Source of the DNA: CALAMD01 sp035301345
Lineage (GTDB): Bacteria; Bacillota; Bacilli; Bacillales; Amphibacillaceae
Length of the DNA: 64,000 nucleotides
Assembly (NCBI GenBank): GCA_035301345.1
Contig: DATGUM010000037.1
Coordinates: 62,001-126,000 of the forward strand
Reading direction: 5' to 3'
Shown: in pieces, positions 60,170 to 64,000 of the stretch
Layout of the letters: the number at the start of each line of letters is the position of its first letter
Numbering within the stretch: position 1 is the first letter of the stretch
Made by a program: the position numbers and the translations under genes
The notes under the pieces: model-generated
What the model was told of the DNA's origin: nothing
Seen by the model: only the letters and a program-made list of their open reading frames with translations
Databases searched by the model: none

Positions 60170-61021
60170 ATGATGAATCGAAGATCGTTTCTTAAATATA
60201 CATTAAGTACATTATCTGTCATCGCTGCAAGTGGCGGGCTTTATTATTATGCACACAAAATAGAACCAGCTTCCTTACACGTTAAACGTAACGATATTCA
60301 TTCAAAGAACATTCCTACAGCCTTTCATGACTTTAAAGTTGTTCAAATATCGGATACGCATCTCGGCTTTCAATATACTGTGAAACAATTCAAACAAATG
60401 TGTATAGAGGTAAACAAACTAAACCCCGACATTGTCGTCTTTACTGGTGACCTCATTGACAAACCCCACACGTTCAAAACGGATCCAACAATGATTGATG
60501 CTCTACATTCAATTAAAACGAATCACGGGAAGTTTTGGGTTTACGGTAATCATGACCACGGCGGGAACGGAACAAAGCAAATTACAGACCTCATGGACCG
60601 TGCTGATTTTAAGTTGGTAAACAATAGTCATTCTGCCATCAAAATTAATAATGAACAAATCATTGTCGCAGGTATTGATGATGCGTCTTTAGGAAAACCT
60701 AGTTTAGAAGAAGCGTTCCAACACGTTGATCAAGATGATTTTTCAATTCTATTGTCTCATGCACCGGATTATGCTGATTTCGCTAAAGACTTTCCAGTGG
60801 ACGTCCAATTATCTGGACATAGCCACGGCGGTCAAGTACGTCTACCGTTTATCGGTCATTTATATACCCCAAAATACGCAAAGAAATATGTTAACGGGGC
60901 TTATGACATAACCGATCGATTAAAGTTGATCGTTAGTAAAGGTATCGGAACAACTCGTATGCCTTTTCGTTTCCTATGCAAACCCGAAATAAACGTAGTA
61001 ACATTAAAACGACAAAAATAA
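60170..61021 (+). CDS. ykuE: Tat-exported metallophosphoesterase (YkuE-like)
   Basis: The 283-residue protein begins MMNRRSFLKYTLS, a twin-arginine signal followed by a hydrophobic segment. This matches B. subtilis YkuE, a known Tat substrate retained at the cell wall. The calcineurin-type metal motifs are intact: QISDTHLG, VFTGDLID, YGNHDHGG, LLSHAPDY and LSGHSHGGQVRLP. Substrate is unknown. The start follows AAAGG; a second ATG is adjacent. Tat genes are not in the window. Confidence 0.92.
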   Translation: MMNRRSFLKYTLSTLSVIAASGGLYYYAHKIEPASLHVKRNDIHSKNIPTAFHDFKVVQISDTHLGFQYTVKQFKQMCIEVNKLNPDIVVFTGDLIDKPHTFKTDPTMIDALHSIKTNHGKFWVYGNHDHGGNGTKQITDLMDRADFKLVNNSHSAIKINNEQIIVAGIDDASLGKPSLEEAFQHVDQDDFSILLSHAPDYADFAKDFPVDVQLSGHSHGGQVRLPFIGHLYTPKYAKKYVNGAYDITDRLKLIVSKGIGTTRMPFRFLCKPEINVVTLKRQK

Positions 61022-61057
61022 CAATTACAATGAACTATATAGAAAGAGGTGAATAAA

Positions 61058-61522
61058 ATGACAACAGACTTATCGACAAAAAGTATTGCTCAAGCCATCT
61101 TTATTATTAATAAACATGCGAAAACCGCACCTGAACCAAAACATTTATATACGATTAAAAAACGAGCAATTAATAAACTATTAAAAGAAAAACGTTGTAA
61201 GAAAATTGGTTTACACTTTTCAAATCACCCTAAGTTAAGCCATCAACACTCTACTTTACTCGTAAAAGTAGACAATTATTACTTCCATATTCTCCCAAAG
61301 AGACATGATTTTAAAACACTTGATCACCTCGGTAAACTAGCCGATACTTATCGAAACCCTCCGACACGAATGGCTTTATCAAAAGCGAAACAAATTGTAT
61401 ATAAATATATCAATTGGAAGCCTAACGTCAGCAAAAAGAAAGCAACTAATCAATCATCTTACTTTATTCCTTCATCGCTCGGTAAATTTAGTTGGAATGA
61501 AAGCAAAAAATATCGGCATTAA
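61058..61522 (+). CDS. ykyB: YkyB-like family protein
   Basis: The 154-residue basic protein is rich in Lys and His and lacks a signal peptide or membrane segment. Conserved blocks such as SIAQAIFIINKHAKTAPEPKHLY, LLKEKRCKKIGLHFS and LPKRHDFKTLDHLG match the YkyB-like family encoded near yku genes in Bacilli. No biochemical function is known. ATG 61058 follows AGAGGTGAATAAA; an in-frame GTG three codons earlier lies in the ribosome site. Confidence 0.8.
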   Translation: MTTDLSTKSIAQAIFIINKHAKTAPEPKHLYTIKKRAINKLLKEKRCKKIGLHFSNHPKLSHQHSTLLVKVDNYYFHILPKRHDFKTLDHLGKLADTYRNPPTRMALSKAKQIVYKYINWKPNVSKKKATNQSSYFIPSSLGKFSWNESKKYRH

Positions 61523-61571
61523 GTTCGATGAACGACTTTCCTTCACAAAGTGTTAACAGTTCTCACATTTA

Positions 61572-61607
61572 GTCATTGTTTTGTGATACGAATCACAGAA
61601 CAATGAC
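61572..61607. promoter_or_regulatory. FNR-type operator in a longer palindrome, upstream of scdA
   Basis: TGTGATACGAATCACA (61582-61597) is the CRP/FNR-family core TGTGA-N6-TCACA. It lies within a 36-bp palindrome (GTCATTGTT...AACAATGAC) with one mismatch. The centre is about 41.5 bases before the expected start if TAATAT (61619-61624) is the -10, the class II activator position. Confidence 0.7.
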
Positions 61608-61657
61608 ATTAACCTCGTTAATATAAACGTATCATTATTATATAGGAGGTTATTTCA

Positions 61658-62350
61658 ATGAACGTATTTACTGAAGAACATACACCTGCTGAAGTCGTTA
61701 AAGCTTTTCCTCAAGCGAGTGATTTATTTAAAAATCATCGGATTGACTTTTGTTGTGGCGGTGATAAAGTTTTAAAGAAAACATTTGCTGAAGAACAGCT
61801 TGACGCACAATCAATCTTACAATCACTTAACGATGCTTATACTAAGTGGCAAGAGACAGCAGAAGAAGCATTTGATTGGGATAGTATGCCTCTCCCAGAA
61901 TTAATTGATTATATTGTAAACACACATCATAATTATTTAAGAAATGAGCTCCAACCACTAGAACAACTCGTTGAAAAAATATACAATGTTCATGGTAGCG
62001 AACATCCACATTTAGAAAGCTTACTCATGCTTTATAAAGAATTAAAAAAAGAAATGATCGAGCATTCAGTAAAAGAAGAAATTGAAGTCTTTCCACTGAT
62101 TAAACAATATACAGAACAACCTAATAAGCAATTAAGAGAAGATATTATCATTGCAAACGGTGGATTAGAAGCCGAGCACGATCACGCTGGTAACTTGCTA
62201 AAAGAAATTCGCTATATAACGAATGATTTTCAACCGCCAGAAAATGCTTGTGGATCATACCGTGTCACATATGATCGCTTAGCAGAAATGGAAGATAAAA
62301 CATTTAATCACATTCATTTAGAAAATAATGTTTTATTTAAAAATATATAA
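61658..62350 (+). CDS. scdA: Iron-sulfur cluster repair di-iron protein ScdA/RIC
   Basis: RIC proteins repair iron-sulfur clusters damaged by nitric oxide or peroxide using a non-heme di-iron site. The 230-residue product has the N-terminal ScdA_N domain with HRIDFCCGGDKVLKKTF (CC motif). A C-terminal hemerythrin-like four-helix bundle follows with ligands in NTHHNYLRNEL, EHPHLESLL, MIEHSVKEEIEVFP, EAEHDHAGNLL and NHIHLENNVLF. Length and architecture are standard. GGAGG precedes the ATG, and an FNR-type box precedes the promoter, which suggests induction by oxygen limitation or NO. A terminator follows. Confidence 0.95.
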   Translation: MNVFTEEHTPAEVVKAFPQASDLFKNHRIDFCCGGDKVLKKTFAEEQLDAQSILQSLNDAYTKWQETAEEAFDWDSMPLPELIDYIVNTHHNYLRNELQPLEQLVEKIYNVHGSEHPHLESLLMLYKELKKEMIEHSVKEEIEVFPLIKQYTEQPNKQLREDIIIANGGLEAEHDHAGNLLKEIRYITNDFQPPENACGSYRVTYDRLAEMEDKTFNHIHLENNVLFKNI

Positions 62351-62357
62351 TCACTCT

Positions 62358-62384
62358 TCCCTTCTATTCGAAGGGATTTTTTTA
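62358..62384 (+). terminator. Terminator after scdA
   Basis: CCCTTC and GAAGGG arms with a 5-nt loop, followed by A and seven T residues. Confidence 0.9.
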
Positions 62385-62487
62385 TGTGGCTGAATGAATG
62401 AGTAGATTTTTGCTAACAGCCGATATATGATAAAGATAAACGCCTCAAATGTTTGATAATAGCTAATAATGGGAAAGGAAGAGTCAG

Positions 62488-63003
62488 GTGCGCACGATAA
62501 AACAAATGTTTTTATGGGTAAAAGTCATATTAGTTGGAGTTGTAATTGCGGTCATACTGAATCACTTTGTTTTTGCGACATCTGCCGTTGAAGGAGATAG
62601 CATGTCCCCAACGATTGAACATGGAGAACGCGTCGTATTAAATAAAGTCATTTATATGTTTAATCAGCCAGAACGAGGTGAAGTTATTATTATTGAGCGA
62701 CCGCACAAAAATTATATTAAACGAATCGTTGCACTACCTGGCGATACGATTGAAGTGGAAGATCACACATTATACATTAATGAGCAAGCATATAATGAAA
62801 CATATTTAACGACAGAAAGCATTGACAATACAGCTGATTTTGGGCCTGTTGTCATTCCAGATAATAATTATTTTGTTATGGGAGATAATCGAGCAATTAG
62901 CCAAGACAGTCGTAATGGACTTGGATTTATTAAAAAAGACGATATTATTGGGCGTTCAGAATATATTTATTACCCGTTAGAAGATAGAAAGCGAATAAAA
63001 TAA
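62488..63003 (+). CDS. sip: Type I signal peptidase
   Basis: Signal peptidase I cleaves exported preproteins at the membrane surface. The 171-residue enzyme has one N-terminal membrane anchor (about 10-30). The catalytic Ser is in GDSMSPTIEHG, the catalytic Lys in NYIKRIVALPGDTIEV, and the domain D/E motif in VMGDNRAISQDSR. It is the Gram-positive P-type, single-anchor form. The start is GTG 62488 behind GGAAAGGAAGAG. It is a single-gene unit with a terminator. Confidence 0.94.
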   Translation: MRTIKQMFLWVKVILVGVVIAVILNHFVFATSAVEGDSMSPTIEHGERVVLNKVIYMFNQPERGEVIIIERPHKNYIKRIVALPGDTIEVEDHTLYINEQAYNETYLTTESIDNTADFGPVVIPDNNYFVMGDNRAISQDSRNGLGFIKKDDIIGRSEYIYYPLEDRKRIK

Positions 63004-63004
63004 A

Positions 63005-63036
63005 AAAGACAGACAAAGTTGTCTGCCTTTTTCTTT
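63005..63036 (+). terminator. Terminator after the signal peptidase gene
   Basis: GACAGAC and GTCTGCC arms, one mismatch, with a T-rich tail; the A-rich left flank may also stop the convergent small gene. Confidence 0.75.
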
Positions 63037-63046
63037 ATATAATATT

Positions 63047-63130
63047 TTAGCCTCGCTCATGATCAAATAAACAATACCCAATGTTTAAAACAATGAGACC
63101 CGCACAAATAATTCCAAATACAATTTCCAT
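63047..63130 (-). CDS. Unannotated 27-residue single-pass membrane peptide
   Basis: On the minus strand GAGGGGAG precedes ATG 63130, and a 27-codon frame ends at TAA 63049-63047. The peptide MEIVFGIICAGLIVLNIGYC plus a short charged tail forms one transmembrane helix. Small peptides of this type accompany respiratory or ion-transport complexes in Bacilli, but no partner gene is next to it and no family was recognised. It converges on the signal peptidase gene. Confidence 0.55.
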   Translation of the reverse strand: MEIVFGIICAGLIVLNIGYCLFDHERG

Positions 63131-63275
63131 TAAATGACGCTCCCCTCTCAATGCATTTCTTTCAAAAAGTGTGCTTATGAATTAGTTTAATCATACCAAT
63201 ATTTAATGATATAATAAAGTAAATCCATAAATTTAAATAATGAATCTTTAATTGTCTATCAAATGAGGTGATTGT

Positions 63276-64000
63276 ATGTATTTTTGTCCAGCTTGTGGTT
63301 CACCAGTGAGTAAGTATGAAACGTTTTGCTTTAAGTGTGGTAGACAAATTCCGAAAGACTTGCACGACCGAGTAAAGAAACAGAAGTTTTATAAGAAAAA
63401 GAGCTTCTTAATACCGATGGCTACTTTTCTCTCTTTACTCATAGTAACCGTTGCATTTTATTCCGTTTTGCAGTATAAATCAACAAAAGCTAAACAATAT
63501 TATGACAAAGGTGAAACATATTTACTAGAGGAAGACTACGTCCAAGCAAAAGAAGCTTTCAATAAGGCGCGGAAGAGTAAAGATTCTTTTGAACAAGCAC
63601 ACATTGCCTATGCTTTCGTAAAAGAAGCTCTAGCCATTGAACGAACGATTGAACAAGCGAATGACCAACTTAGCCAAGAGGACTTTACTGAAGCAATAAA
63701 TATTTTAAGTGAAGCTGATCAGCAATTGAAAAGCTATTATGGTGAAGCTGTTAATTTACTATTAGAACAAGTCAACAATGAGCAGCAACATGTAAAAGTT
63801 CAAAAGTTAAAAACTTCACTTGATGAAGAACCTTCAATTGATGATTTAAAGCTCCTATTATGGGATGCAGAAGGGATTAATAATGCAGAAGCAGCCGAAA
63901 TTTCAAATGATATAAAGTCACAAATTATCGAATATGTTTATTCCCATGCAAGTGAGCTACTTAATAAAAAACAATTCAGTGAAGCAGAAAATTTAGTGAA
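63276..64000 (+). CDS. Zinc-ribbon and transmembrane protein with helical repeats (partial, C-terminus missing)
   Basis: The frame starts at ATG 63276 behind a GAGGTG site and stays open to the right edge (241 complete codons). It starts with a zinc ribbon, CPACG at residues 4-8 and CFKCG at residues 18-22. A basic region and one transmembrane segment (about 46-64) follow, then a long, acidic, helical part with TPR-like units (AKQYYDKGETYLLEEDYVQAK and similar). The topology is ribbon inside, helices outside. Architectures like this occur in TcaA-like and YvlB-like envelope proteins; the true family and role are unknown. Confidence 0.75.
   Translation, partial: MYFCPACGSPVSKYETFCFKCGRQIPKDLHDRVKKQKFYKKKSFLIPMATFLSLLIVTVAFYSVLQYKSTKAKQYYDKGETYLLEEDYVQAKEAFNKARKSKDSFEQAHIAYAFVKEALAIERTIEQANDQLSQEDFTEAINILSEADQQLKSYYGEAVNLLLEQVNNEQQHVKVQKLKTSLDEEPSIDDLKLLLWDAEGINNAEAAEISNDIKSQIIEYVYSHASELLNKKQFSEAENLV

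Noticed and set aside
1..64000. tRNA, rRNA, tRNA-Sec, insertion sequence, phage or CRISPR features
   Set aside because: None was recognised by reading; no transposase, integrase or rRNA signatures were seen. A computational scan (tRNAscan-SE, Aragorn for tRNA-Sec) would be needed to exclude tRNAs fully.

Overview
This AT-rich window is a conserved core segment of a Bacillales (Firmicutes) chromosome. Gene content and order match the ylm/dcw - ylb - cta - pyc - yla - pdh - yku stretch of Bacillus relatives. MurE carries the DNPR motif of meso-diaminopimelate-adding enzymes, which argues for Bacillaceae rather than Staphylococcus. However, the sporulation genes that normally sit inside these blocks (spoVD, spoVE, spoIIGA, sigE, sigG, ylbJ, gerR) are all absent, so a non-sporulating relative is likely. 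bshC (bacillithiol), a caa3 oxidase and several strongly acidic protein tails fit an aerobic, possibly moderately halophilic bacterium. Genus cannot be fixed from this sequence.

Layout, left to right. 1-15.6 kb: division and cell-wall cluster on the minus strand (mraZ-rsmH-ftsL-pbpB-murE-murF-mraY-murD-divIB-ftsA-ftsZ, a terminator, then pgeF-ylmE-sepF-ylmG). 15.7-25.1 kb: bshC, a DUF3397 membrane protein, rpmF-yceD, tmcAL, a Lon-like PDZ protease, coaD, rsmD, ylbG-ylbF, a YugN-like gene and an AI-2E-family exporter. 25.1-31.8 kb: cytochrome caa3 oxidase (ctaCDEF, ctaG) and divergent heme A synthase ctaA; ctaB is not here. 31.9-32.55 kb: two small plus-strand genes, each interrupted by one in-frame TGA at codon 33. 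32.6-40.3 kb: pyc, ftsW, ylaN, ylaI, ylaH, suhB-like and small genes. 40.5-46.3 kb: an accessory cluster for cyclic amide (hydantoin/dihydropyrimidine) use with its own sigma-54-dependent activator. 46.4-53.8 kb: a polysaccharide deacetylase lipoprotein, pyruvate dehydrogenase pdhABCD, ykyA and def. 53.9-64 kb: a HAD phosphatase, rpoY-rnjA, ktrC, ykuV, ykuU, darB, ykuE, ykyB, scdA, a signal peptidase and a partial zinc-ribbon membrane protein.

The most notable discovery is the pair at 31933-32552. Both read through as full-length HesB/IscA-like proteins if the TGA is selenocysteine. The TGA falls at the same codon, exactly where the family has its conserved Cys. Each TGA is followed 25-28 bases later by a small hairpin with a TGGAT or TGGAA loop, as expected of bacterial SECIS elements. 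A conventional gene caller would miss both genes. No selA, selB, selC or selD is visible in the window, so decoding ability must be checked in the rest of the genome.

Other items of interest are a consensus -24/-12 promoter next to a perfect 20-bp-arm inverted repeat in front of the hydantoin transporter, an 11-bp-arm operator straddling the -35 of the ykuU peroxiredoxin promoter, an FNR-type box in front of scdA, MraZ boxes with 10-bp spacing, and several unannotated small genes.
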